From Sipunculus nudus (taxonomy: Eukaryota > Annelida > Sipuncula > Golfingiida > Sipunculidae), in assembly GCA_026874595.1 (NCBI GenBank), contig JAPPUL010000076.1, positions 932,001 through 996,000 of the forward strand: a DNA stretch of 64,000 bases, written 5' to 3'. This document shows positions 7,959 to 15,217 of this stretch, piece after piece. The notes below the pieces were generated by a model. It saw nothing but the letters and a program-made list of their open reading frames with translations, searched no databases and had not been told where the DNA came from. The translations under genes were made by a program, and so were the position numbers. Within the stretch, counting starts at the first letter, position 1. Every line of letters begins with the position of its first letter.

Positions 7959-8206
7959 ATGAGTGAAAAGATTTTAACTTTTGTATTTAACAAAGAAAAT
8001 GAATGCTTAGAGATTCATACTAATTATCTAGGAATAAAAGAGCTTATAGAATATTTAGAATATATGCTCAAAATAGAGTCCCCGAAATTACCAGAGCATA
8101 TTCATTAATGTCTCCTAGTTGGGGAGGAGAAGAATTAACTGAAGATAAAGAATATATTGTAGATGGTAAGTTAATAAAGCATGTAAAAGCATATAGGTGG
8201 GAATAA
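7959..8206 (+). pseudogene. Imm32-like immunity gene with one frameshift
   Basis: ATG 7959 follows AAAGGAGTC (7947-7955). The first frame (MSEKILTFVFNKENECLEIH to LPEHIH) stops at TAA 8106-8108. The protein plainly continues one base out of step from 8108 (MSPSWGGEELTEDKEYIVDG, HVKAYRWE) to TAA 8204-8206; a single missing T would join them. The HxHxMSxxWGGxEL stretch across the break is characteristic of Imm32-type immunity proteins. It lies 35 bases after the toxin tip that ends at 7924, as expected for its partner. The small size (about 80 residues) is normal for the family. Confidence 0.55.
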
Positions 8207-8473
8207 CTGTATTTCTAATGCAGGCTATCAAAACATTAACCTACTTTATAGTTTGATAAGCTAACTAAGGGGGTTAGAAGTTATTAGGGAAGTTAACTCA
8301 AAAGGTGTAATTAGAAGGACGACACTAAAAAGTGGAAAGGAAATAAAGGAAATAAATGTTAGAAATATAGTAGTGAAAGTTCACCTACACTTGAAATACT
8401 TCGTAAGGTGGGACAAAGAAAGAAATTACTAAGATACGTTATAAATAGAAGTAAGTATGAAAGTTATTACTGA
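8207..8473 (+). pseudogene. Remnant of a toxin tip end
   Basis: No intact frame is present. The last coherent piece reads SPTLEILRKVGQRKKLLRYV and ends at TGA 8471-8473, overlapping the start of the next immunity gene (ATG 8457), the arrangement of a toxin-immunity pair. Upstream, VIRRTTLKSGKE (about 8309-8344) resembles RRATLKEGK at 12613-12640, so both sites may carry pieces of related tips. No Rhs core repeat precedes it; the 5' part has been lost. Confidence 0.35.
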
Positions 8474-9041
8474 CTTGGACAAAATAAACAGCTTTGAAAA
8501 TAAGTTATCAGAGATTGTTACAAGTGATATGTATGATTTACATACTAGTTATCTTGAAAGAGTAAATTGGGTTGCTGTCCCTGTTGAAGATGATCCATTT
8601 TTTGATGAGAATGCATTACATATTTATATTGAAGGCTATATTGCAGACGAATCATTTTTTTGATGATGAGAACTATGATAGGGAAAGCTATTTTATATCC
8701 TTTGTGACTAATTTAAAAGAAGGCAGGTTACCAGAGTATTTATACTTTAATAGATAGATTTCCTCCTGATAATTGTTTTGAACTAGATTTAACAAAAGAA
8801 GACATATATACTTTTGATGATGAGTATAGTATCTATGAGTCTACTCTTTTTTCCTAAAGACCTTTCGTTTGTAATATTATGGGCAGATGATTACTCTATA
8901 ATAGCAGGAGATAAAAAGTTTGTAGAAAGTTTGATTGGTTGTGATCTGGAGACAGCAATGAATGTATTCAAGAAAGCTTTAAATCCAGATTGGTCAAAGC
9001 AAATGATTAGAATCTATGAAAAGTACAAATCCCCACAATGA
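8457..9041 (+). pseudogene. Putative immunity gene with three frame breaks
   Basis: Coherent acidic sequence runs through three successive frames: MKVITDLDKINSFENKL to YIADESFF (stop 8661-8663), then DDENYDRESYFISF to about 8750, then FPPDNCFELDLTKEDIYTF to about 8845, and finally FFPKDLSFVILWADDYSIIA to TGA 9039-9041. At 8655-8662 and 8848-8855 the breaks lie in runs of T and look like one surplus T each. The reassembled length would be about 190 residues. Family not recognised. Overlap with the toxin remnant and its position between tips make it an immunity gene by context. Confidence 0.5.
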
Positions 9042-9093
9042 AAAGGTATTAAGGAAGTTAGGAGAGGGTTAAAGGCTTTAGTATTAGGAATTA

Positions 9094-9543
9094 ACAAAGC
9101 CCAGACCCGATATTTGAAGATTACTTACCTACGGGAGATAAAGAACGTGATACAAATCTACCTGCATGGGAGGGATATATAATAGTCTTAAACCTAAATC
9201 CATATGCATATGCACATCAAAATCCGTTAGATACACGGATCCAAGCGGGTGCGATGCCTCATCCTGATGACTTTAATGGTAACCGAAATAGAGGTTTCAG
9301 CCCAGATGCTTACAGTCCAGAAGACTGGTCAGGGCGTAGACAAACAGGGCTTACAGACTTTTGGGAACGGCCTCCTACTCTCTTAGATTATACTATCGTA
9401 GATTATGATGCTATTCGTCCTATGGAAAGTACTGCGGATTTTGGAGGATTAGGTAAAGCTAGCAAGCTAGGAAAAATGCTTAACTATTTATCTAAGACAA
9501 AGTTTGGAAAATGGTTAAGTAAAGTACGGCGAGGAGGGGATAA
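9094..9543 (+). repeat. Rhs core tail plus pre-toxin block B, copy 2
   Basis: Nearly identical to 3272-3722, but with single-base differences near 9168 (one G fewer), 9188 (one A more), 9227 (one C fewer) and 9246 (one G more) that destroy the core-tail frame while leaving the block from MPHPDDFNGN onward readable. Confidence 0.85.
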
Positions 9544-9774
9544 GGTTGATAAAAATGTTAAGAGTATTAAAAAACTAAAAAAAATAGAAATACGAGCAGG
9601 CCGTTATAAACATGGTGGAGGTGGCATAAATATATACAAAGATGGTAAAAGAAGGTTTGCTATTGAAGTTAATAAATTCAAACATAAAGGTAAATTAAAG
9701 ACTAGATTACACTACCATCGTGGAAAAACTAAAAATCAAATAAAAAACATAGGCCATATCAAGGAGGATGGTAA
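9094..9774 (+). pseudogene. Displaced Rhs toxin tip, basic GGGG/HYHRGKTKNQ type
   Basis: After the frame-broken core tail, a frame from about 9254 carries block B and then a tip of about 75 residues: KKIEIRAGRYKHGGGGINIY, FAIEVNKFKHKGKLKTRLHYHRG and KTKNQIKN. The frame reads on to TAG 9830, but the natural end is one frame away: HRPYQGGW followed by TAA 9772-9774, placed two bases before the next gene's ATG. The break lies in an A run near 9746-9752, as if one A were missing. Similar HxHxxG...RPYxGGW ends occur in other Rhs proteins; the activity is unknown to me. Confidence 0.55.
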
Positions 9775-9775
9775 A

Positions 9776-9978
9776 ATGTATCCAGAATTCCCTTTGAAAG
9801 TAATTTTGAAGAAAATGACGTTTGGATATTAGATAATGAAGTAGAAGTAGCTTGTTCTTTAGAGTGGTATGATAGTGATGATCCAGAAGAGCCAATAGTT
9901 GTTGATAAGCTAGGCAGGCGAGTGAAGTTGAAAGTTGAAAAATTAGAAATACTATTAATTGAGCTAGAAGAGAAATAA
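9776..9978 (+). pseudogene. Small putative immunity gene with one frameshift
   Basis: AAGGAGG at 9761-9767 sits 8 bases before ATG 9776, and the toxin's probable stop ends at 9774. The first residues (MYPEFP) are followed by a break near 9790-9795, after which NFEENDVWILDNEVEV, CSLEWYDSDDPEEPIVV and KLGRRVKLKVEKL are read to TAA 9976-9978. A single missing T would explain it. About 67 residues, very acidic, opposite to the basic toxin. Family not named. The stop codon is followed directly by the next Rhs core-tail repeat, so the module boundary is exact. Confidence 0.5.
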
Positions 9979-10554
9979 AAGGGCAGTTTATGGGTTAGTC
10001 CAGACCCGATATTTGAAGATTACCTTAGTGGCAGTCCAAATGGAGGAGTATATAATAGTCTTAACCTAAATCCGTATGCGTATGCACATCAAAATCCTGT
10101 AAAGTATGTAGATCCTGATGGTGAGGCTGTTGTCTTTGCTTTAGCTGCTGGTATTGGAATTACTGTAGCTATTATACGAGCAACTCCTGTAATTGTTAGA
10201 GGTGCTTCAAGACTTGGTCGTTTGCTTGGTGATAAGATAGGTCCTTTATTATCTAGAACAAAGATAGGGCATACTTATGGCAAGCTAGGGACAGTTGTAA
10301 AAACTAAACCCGGTAATGTTGTTGTTATACAAGGCATGGTTTACAGAGGTTAGCAGAACGTGGTATGACTAAAGAGCTTGTTAATAAGATTGTTAGAAAG
10401 CCATCTGTTGTGTTAAAATCAAGCAAGTGGCAATAGGTATTATCTAACTAGAGAAGGTGCTGTAGTATTAGAGAAGGGAGGCAAAGTAGTAACAACATAT
10501 AGTAATAAATACTTTGACTCGACCGTAAAACAGGTTTTGAAAGATGCAGAGTAA
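9979..10554 (+). pseudogene. Displaced Rhs toxin tip, DUF4258-like type, two frame breaks
   Basis: The core tail (GSLWVSPDPIFEDYLSGSPN, NLNPYAYAHQNP, YVDPDG) begins immediately after the preceding TAA. A hydrophobic pre-toxin stretch (AVVFALAAGIGITVAIIRA) follows. The tip is split: the first frame ends at TAG 10351-10353, the second carries RHGLQRLAERGMTKELVNKI from about 10329 to TAG 10434, and the third has YYLTREGAVVLEKGGKVVTT to TAA 10552-10554. The HxxxRxxERGxTxExV pattern followed by GxVxxxxKxGKVVTxY is that of DUF4258-like RNase-fold toxins. Overlap with the next ATG (10544) marks the immunity partner. Confidence 0.55.
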
Positions 10555-10849
10555 AATAATTATGTGTAAGGTAATCTTTAAAAGGTATAAGAACAAAATA
10601 ATAAAGAAAGAATATGAAGATGTGGAGATGGTAGAAGATACTAAGTGGTATTGTCCTCTTTATGAAAAAGATATTGCAGAAGGATTATGTTTAGATATTA
10701 ACCATGAAAGATTAAAATTCTTTAAGGCTGGTGTTTTAGAGGAATTATGGCAAGAAATGCAAAAGAAAGAACCTGAAGTTTCTAAAACTTGTGAAGTATG
10801 TTCTAATCAACCATTACATGATTTCAAAGATGAGGGGAATAAAGATTGA
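10544..10849 (+). CDS. Putative immunity protein with cysteine motifs
   Basis: A 101-residue protein whose ATG lies inside the last codons of the DUF4258-like tip; a second in-frame ATG at 10562 is possible. It contains WYCPLYEKDIAEGLCLDIN and a CEVCSNQP pair, so four cysteines could bind metal. Small proteins with a CPLYxxxIxxGxC motif occur beside toxins of this kind, as far as I know, but I cannot give a family name. The gene is intact while its toxin is broken. Confidence 0.55.
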   Translation: MQSKIIMCKVIFKRYKNKIIKKEYEDVEMVEDTKWYCPLYEKDIAEGLCLDINHERLKFFKAGVLEELWQEMQKKEPEVSKTCEVCSNQPLHDFKDEGNKD

Positions 10850-10874
10850 AAACATTACCTTACTTAATTCTTAT

Positions 10875-11474
10875 ATGGCGGGCAGTCCGAATGGAGGTAT
10901 ATATAGTTCATATAACTTAAATCCGTATGCGTATGGATATCAGAATCCTCTTGGCTACACGGATAGGGCTTATGCCTCATCCTGATGACTTTAAAGAGGA
11001 TTATGAGCACAGACGAGGTGACTGGTCAGGAGAGCACCCCTCACTTTTTGACGAAGTGATGGGCTTTGTTGATGATGCTTTGGAGACCATATTATTTGAT
11101 CCTGTAAAGCCAATGAAACTTATAGAGGCGGGAGAATATGAGGAGGCAGCGGAAGATATATTATGGGAGATGTCGGCTGGTAAAGCTAAAAAAGCTGGCA
11201 AGGCCATTGATACATTTAAAAAGCTTGATAAGGGCACTAAAGCAAAAGAAAAAGTTCAAAGACCCTTAGAAGTCAATGGGAAAAAAAGCATAATAAAAAA
11301 TGGGCCAAAGGATTCTAAAACTGGAAAAACCAAGATGTTAGTCATAAAAAACCACTTGCAGATGGTGGAAAAGATACGATTGATAATATTGAACCTAAAC
11401 CTCGTGATGAGCATATTAAGGAACATAAAGAGAGAGGAGATTTTAAACGATGGGAAAACGAAGATATAAACTGA
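10875..11474 (+). pseudogene. Displaced Rhs toxin tip, HNH-like nuclease, two frame breaks
   Basis: Starts with a divergent core-tail copy (AGSPNGGIYSSYNLNPYAYG, YQNPLGYTD), breaks frame near 10963, and continues with MPHPDDFKEDYEHRRGDW, a pre-toxin stretch, and the AIDTFKKLDKGTK segment shared with 665-710. The tip end is read in another frame from about 11336: [18 protein letters not shown], then [20 protein letters not shown], to TGA 11472-11474. The xHKxPLAxGG...N...H order is that of HNH/endonuclease VII-type nuclease domains. The break near 11335 looks like one missing base. Confidence 0.55.
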
Positions 11475-11573
11475 AGTAAGAAATAAACAAAAATAATATT
11501 ATAGTTTTGTATACAATAGAGCTAAACAATATGGTTGAAATAAGTAAAATAAGAGAGGTTTATAGGACTGAAG

Positions 11574-11986
11574 ATGCCTAAAATGCTATTAGATTTAGCT
11601 AAAGAAGCAAGTAATTTTATTAAGTCTCATAAGTGGTGTAATAGTATAAAAAGAGGATATTTAGCAAAAGAATGGGGTGCAATAGTGGCGTATTTTTATT
11701 TAAGATTAATCCTAGGACCGTTGATGCTGATAACACAGTTTGGGTAGTTGTAGGAGATATTCCACCCGCTTATATTGACACTAGAAATTTTACTACTGCA
11801 GATTGTGCATTAGAAGGATATATAGGCGCTATGGAGGAGTGGGTTGATGCTGTTTTGTCTAATAAACCAACTAATGGGTTAATTCCAGTTAATACCTCTC
11901 CTACAAAAAAGTTTGCAGAAATGTTACAATCTAGATTAGAATTCATGATTGAGAATTTTAACTTACATTGTGATAAAGAGAATTAG
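11574..11986 (+). pseudogene. Putative immunity gene with one frameshift
   Basis: ATG 11574 opens MPKMLLDLAKEASNFIKSH and reads to about 11684, where one missing G shifts the frame; the rest (VFLFKINPRTVDADNTVWVV, VGDIPPAYIDTRN, YIGAMEEWVDAV) runs to TAG 11984-11986. No convincing ribosome site is seen; AGAGAGG at 11551-11557 is distant. Combined length would be about 137 residues. The FLFKI, VWVVVGDIPPAY and AMEEWVDAV segments look like a conserved family beside HNH-type tips, but I have no name for it. About 100 bases separate it from the toxin stop. Confidence 0.5.
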
Positions 11987-12058
11987 TATTTATTGCTATT
12001 GTAAGTTTTATTTATCCTAAAGCCTTATCAATATAAAGTAGAAAAGTTTATTAATATT

Positions 12059-12160
12059 GACGATCCTAGATTATTGAGCTGGTGGGGATGAAAAAGTCAC
12101 CAAAAAAATGCTAAAAAGTATAATGATGAATGGGTGAAGTTTTTTAGAGACTTTAAGAAG
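12059..12160 (+). pseudogene. Fragment of another toxin tip end
   Basis: In one frame the DNA reads DDPRLLSWWG, a TGA at 12089-12091, then KSHQKNAKKYNDEWVKFFRD. The WW...H..NA..YN..W..FF pattern recalls the last residues of several nuclease-type tips. The fragment then runs without its own stop into AGAAGAGAAATAAAAGGGCAG, identical to the end of the immunity gene at 9965-9985 plus the start of the core repeat, so it was spliced there by recombination. No immunity gene follows. Confidence 0.4.
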
Positions 12161-12168
12161 AGAAATAA

Positions 12169-12602
12169 AAGGGCAGTTTATGGGTTAGTCCAGACCCGAT
12201 ATTTGAAGATTATTTATCTGGCAGTCCAAATGGAGGAGTATATAATAGTCTTAATTTAAATCCGTATGCGTATGCACATCAAAATCCTGTTAAATATACT
12301 GATCCAAGTGGAGGGGTTCCTCTATTAGCTATTTGGGGTGGTAAAGCAGTATTAGAAGGATTTGGAGATATAGCACTTGATAAGGGCATTGCGCATTTAT
12401 CAGGTGAGGAGTATGGCTTTAAAGATGCGGTCAAGTCTTTTGCTGGAGGCTTTGTCGCTGGGCTTGTAGGCGCAGGTGCTGTTAATAAGATTAAAAAAGC
12501 TTATAAAGCTTTTAGGACATATAGAAAAGGGTCAATAAACAGGCTAATAAAAAGTTTAATAAACTTACAGAAGGGTTAAAAGGCAAGAGTCATGCAGATT
12601 AA
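12169..12602 (+). pseudogene. Last displaced Rhs tip of the array
   Basis: Core tail (GSLWVSPDPIFEDYLSGSPN, NLNPYAYAHQNP, YTDPSGG) and block A are in one open frame to about 12512. The short tip ends either as RLIKSLINLQKG at TAA 12577-12579 or, one frame away, as NKQANKKFNKLTEGLKGKSH to TAA 12600-12602; the second looks more protein-like. Neither matches a domain I know, and the tip is probably truncated. No immunity gene follows; the next gene lies on the other strand. Confidence 0.5.
12235..12510 (+). repeat. Rhs core tail plus pre-toxin block A, copy 3
   Basis: Third copy of the segment at 5305-5585 and 7334-7610, with a few substitutions (IWGGKAV, DIALDKG, GLVGAGAV). It marks the right end of the array. 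Confidence 0.85.
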
Positions 12603-12747
12603 TTAACCAGGAGTTAGAAGGGCAACACTAAAAGAAGGCAAATCAATAATAGGCAAATCAATAATCAGGACAGAGTTTGAAGGAATGATTTCAAGATAGT
12701 CTCATGGAGATAGAATATAAGGTTTTGTTAGTTATAATAAATATTGA

Positions 12748-13125
12748 TCAATTTACACGCCCGTAATCATCTTCTATACGTTCTATATCATCTTCTCCCA
12801 AATACTCACCCTGCTGAATCTCAATAAATATTAGATCGTTAGAACTTATATTTTCTATTCTATGCCATTTGTCCTTTTCAATATTTACTGAATCACCAAC
12901 TCCCAAATCTATTATCCTATCATCTAAGGTAACTCTACCTCTCCCCTCAACTATATACCAATGCTCAGAACGCTTTTTATGCCTTTGATAACTTAGTCTT
13001 TGATTTGGATAGACTCTTATCTCTTTTAATTTATATCCTTTGGCTATATAGATTATTTTGTAGTAACCCCATGGCCTTTGACTTTTCTCAAGCATCTTCT
13101 TACTAGGTATTTGTTTTAGATTCAT
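12748..13125 (-). CDS. Mannose-6-phosphate isomerase-type cupin
   Basis: A 125-residue stand-alone cupin matching the C-terminal domain of bifunctional ManC/AlgA proteins. RPWGYYKII near residue 17 starts the fold; the metal-binding part is LSYQRHKKRSEHWYIVEGRG (about 44-63), with the two His and the Glu expected as ligands, followed by GDSVNIEKDKWHRIEN. The full-length enzyme interconverts fructose 6-phosphate and mannose 6-phosphate; here the guanylyltransferase half is absent. Last gene of the minus-strand set starting at 17088. Isomerase activity is likely but a related sugar-binding role is possible. Confidence 0.8.
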   Translation of the reverse strand: MNLKQIPSKKMLEKSQRPWGYYKIIYIAKGYKLKEIRVYPNQRLSYQRHKKRSEHWYIVEGRGRVTLDDRIIDLGVGDSVNIEKDKWHRIENISSNDLIFIEIQQGEYLGEDDIERIEDDYGRVN

Positions 13126-13249
13126 CCCTTTTTAACTATTATCTTTAAGTATAATAGTTTTCCTATCATTTTAATGATCAATTTGTAGTATCTTATACTT
13201 TATATGATTTAGATATTGCTTTGGTATGTTAAATTTGTGCTTTGCCTTA

Positions 13250-13777
13250 TTAGTTTAGGACCTTTTTACCGGTGTATCTAAGATGCCATGGTTCCCAGGT
13301 ATAACCTTTTGTTTCATGGTTTTCTTTTGTATAAGAAAATTCAAAGCCATACCTTGCGGCATTTGCTAAAAGCCATTTATATGCTTTTGTTTTGGCAAAC
13401 CCTTCATCTATTTCATAATCTACTTCTGAGGAGGATATATCTACTGTTACTCCTAATTGATGTTCTGAATGACCCGGCTTTGCTACTACGTTTTGCTCTT
13501 TACCTCTTTTTAGCTGCGCTTTTTCATATAACTCTTTTTGGTATTCGTAGCTTCTATAGGCAGATATACACTTTATTGTAAATTCTTTTGCATTATAATT
13601 GTTTGCTTTATCCAGCATCTCTAAAAGATTTTTGAGTGCTTCTAATCTTAAAAAGTATGACTTTTTAGTATCTGCACAATATCTTTTTGGGATTTCGTTT
13701 AAATCTGATGGTTCATAACTTGCTTTTAGTCTGTGCCATTTGTCTACTTTTTCTTGTCCTATTGGGAGATTTGTCAT
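13250..13777 (-). CDS. VanY-type D-alanyl-D-alanine carboxypeptidase (M15B)
   Basis: 175 residues covering one M15B domain. SAYRSYEYQKELYE (72-85) and PGHSEHQLGVTVDIS (101-115) give the usual substrate and zinc sites (H106, D113), and EPWHLRY (162-168) supplies catalytic E162 and third ligand H165. The enzyme trims the terminal D-Ala of peptidoglycan stem peptides or cross-links. No signal peptide or membrane anchor is visible at the chosen ATG, which is odd for an enzyme acting outside the cytoplasm; it may work on recycled precursors or use an upstream start that I cannot see. It lies 36 bases after miaB. Confidence 0.85.
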   Translation of the reverse strand: MTNLPIGQEKVDKWHRLKASYEPSDLNEIPKRYCADTKKSYFLRLEALKNLLEMLDKANNYNAKEFTIKCISAYRSYEYQKELYEKAQLKRGKEQNVVAKPGHSEHQLGVTVDISSSEVDYEIDEGFAKTKAYKWLLANAARYGFEFSYTKENHETKGYTWEPWHLRYTGKKVLN

Positions 13778-13813
13778 ATTCTTTCGCCTGTTTTGTGCTT
13801 TTCTCTTAGTATT

Positions 13814-15166
13814 CTAATTTACTATTTTACCTATTAGCGTATTGCCACGTAGCCCTTCTATAACTACATTGAAGTACTTCCCTATTAAACTCTTATCTCC
13901 ACGTACTATTACATTTTTATTACCGCTTGTTTTGCCAAGTAACTCTTTTTCTGGGTCTCTTTTACTATGTCCTTCTATAAGCACTTCTTCTATTTGGCCT
14001 ATATGTTTTTCATTTTGCTCTTTTGTTATTTTGCTTTGTGTATCTATTATCTTGCTTAGTCGACTTTGCTTCTCTTCTTCTTCTATATAATTTGTATAAC
14101 TTGCCGCCTTTGTTCCACTCCGTTTTGAGTATTTAAACATATAGGCTGTATCGAACATTATCTCTTCCATCGCTTTTAGTGTATATTCAAAATCCTTAGT
14201 GCTCTCTCCAGGAAAGCCAACTAGAATATCAGTTGACAAGACTATTTTAGGAACCGCTTCTCTAAGTGCATATATTATCTCTTTATAATTTTGATATGTG
14301 TATTCTCTTTTCATATCCTTTAGAACTTTATTTGAGCCGCTTTGTAAGGGTAAATGAACGTAATTGCATATCTTATCACTTGCCTTTATCGCACTTATTA
14401 AATCATTGCTAAAGTCCATAGGATGGGATGTTAAAAATCTTATTCGCTTTAATTTGTCAAGCTCGCTAAGCCGTAAAAGCAACTCAGGAAATCTTATATC
14501 GTTTGTTCCAATATTATACGAATTTACATTTTGTCCAAGTAGCATTATCTCGCTTACTCCAGCATCTATAAGCCTTTTTACATTATCAATTATCTGTTTG
14601 CTTTTACGACTTATTTCTATGCCTCTTGTGCTTGGAACTATGCAGTAGCTGCAATCTTTATTACATCCGTGTATTATTGTTAAGTCGGCCTTAAAAGGAT
14701 ATTTTACTGATGGACTTGCATCCATAAATTCATAACCACCAAACTCCGTATGTACTCGGGTAGTGTTACTATTTAATATGTAATCTTTTATAATATCTAC
14801 CGTTCGGCTTTTTTCATGTGTTCCGATTACTAAATCTATCCAAGGCATGCTTTCTATTATTTCATATTTATCTTTTTGGGCAACGCACCCCATTAACACT
14901 AATATCTGTTCTTTATTTGCTTTTTTAGTATGATATTCCTTAAGGCGCCCATATACACGCTTTTCTGCTGTCTGTCTTATTGCACAACTATTTATTATTA
15001 CTATGTCAGCCTCAGAAGCAGAATCTGTCCTGCCAAAACCTCCATTATAAAGACTTGCCTCAACTTCTTCTGTGTCTGATAAGTTCATTTGACAGCCGTA
15101 GTTTTCTATCTTGAAACTCTTTGTTCCTACTAAAAGTTGTGCTCTCATATCTAAATCTTTTAACAT
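13814..15166 (-). CDS. miaB: tRNA-2-methylthio-N6-dimethylallyladenosine synthase MiaB
   Basis: 450 residues with the three domains of MiaB. The N-terminal UPF0004 domain has NYGCQMN (C25), NSCAIR (C61) and MGCVAQ (C94) for the auxiliary cluster. The radical-SAM motif is GCNKDCSYCIVPSTRG (C168, C172, C175). A TRAM domain closes the protein (EVLIEGHSKR to GLRGNTLIGKIVN). The enzyme adds a methylthio group to i6A37 in tRNAs reading U-starting codons. The alternative, MtaB or RimO, is less likely because of the classic MiaB start and CSYCIVPxTRG. In-frame start 'MRAQLLVG' (residue 7) is also possible. Confidence 0.92.
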   Translation of the reverse strand: MLKDLDMRAQLLVGTKSFKIENYGCQMNLSDTEEVEASLYNGGFGRTDSASEADIVIINSCAIRQTAEKRVYGRLKEYHTKKANKEQILVLMGCVAQKDKYEIIESMPWIDLVIGTHEKSRTVDIIKDYILNSNTTRVHTEFGGYEFMDASPSVKYPFKADLTIIHGCNKDCSYCIVPSTRGIEISRKSKQIIDNVKRLIDAGVSEIMLLGQNVNSYNIGTNDIRFPELLLRLSELDKLKRIRFLTSHPMDFSNDLISAIKASDKICNYVHLPLQSGSNKVLKDMKREYTYQNYKEIIYALREAVPKIVLSTDILVGFPGESTKDFEYTLKAMEEIMFDTAYMFKYSKRSGTKAASYTNYIEEEEKQSRLSKIIDTQSKITKEQNEKHIGQIEEVLIEGHSKRDPEKELLGKTSGNKNVIVRGDKSLIGKYFNVVIEGLRGNTLIGKIVN

Positions 15167-15217
15167 TTTATTCTCTTCTCTAAACCTTTTTATTAATTAT
15201 TTGTTTTCTTGGATATA

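Noticed and set aside
12089-12091. TGA read as tryptophan or selenocysteine
   Set aside because: TGG is used for Trp throughout, several intact genes end with TGA, and the site lies in a fragment without start or stop.
1-12602. Insertion sequence or prophage carrying the Rhs array
   Set aside because: No transposase, integrase, terminal inverted repeats or phage structural gene is visible in or next to the array.
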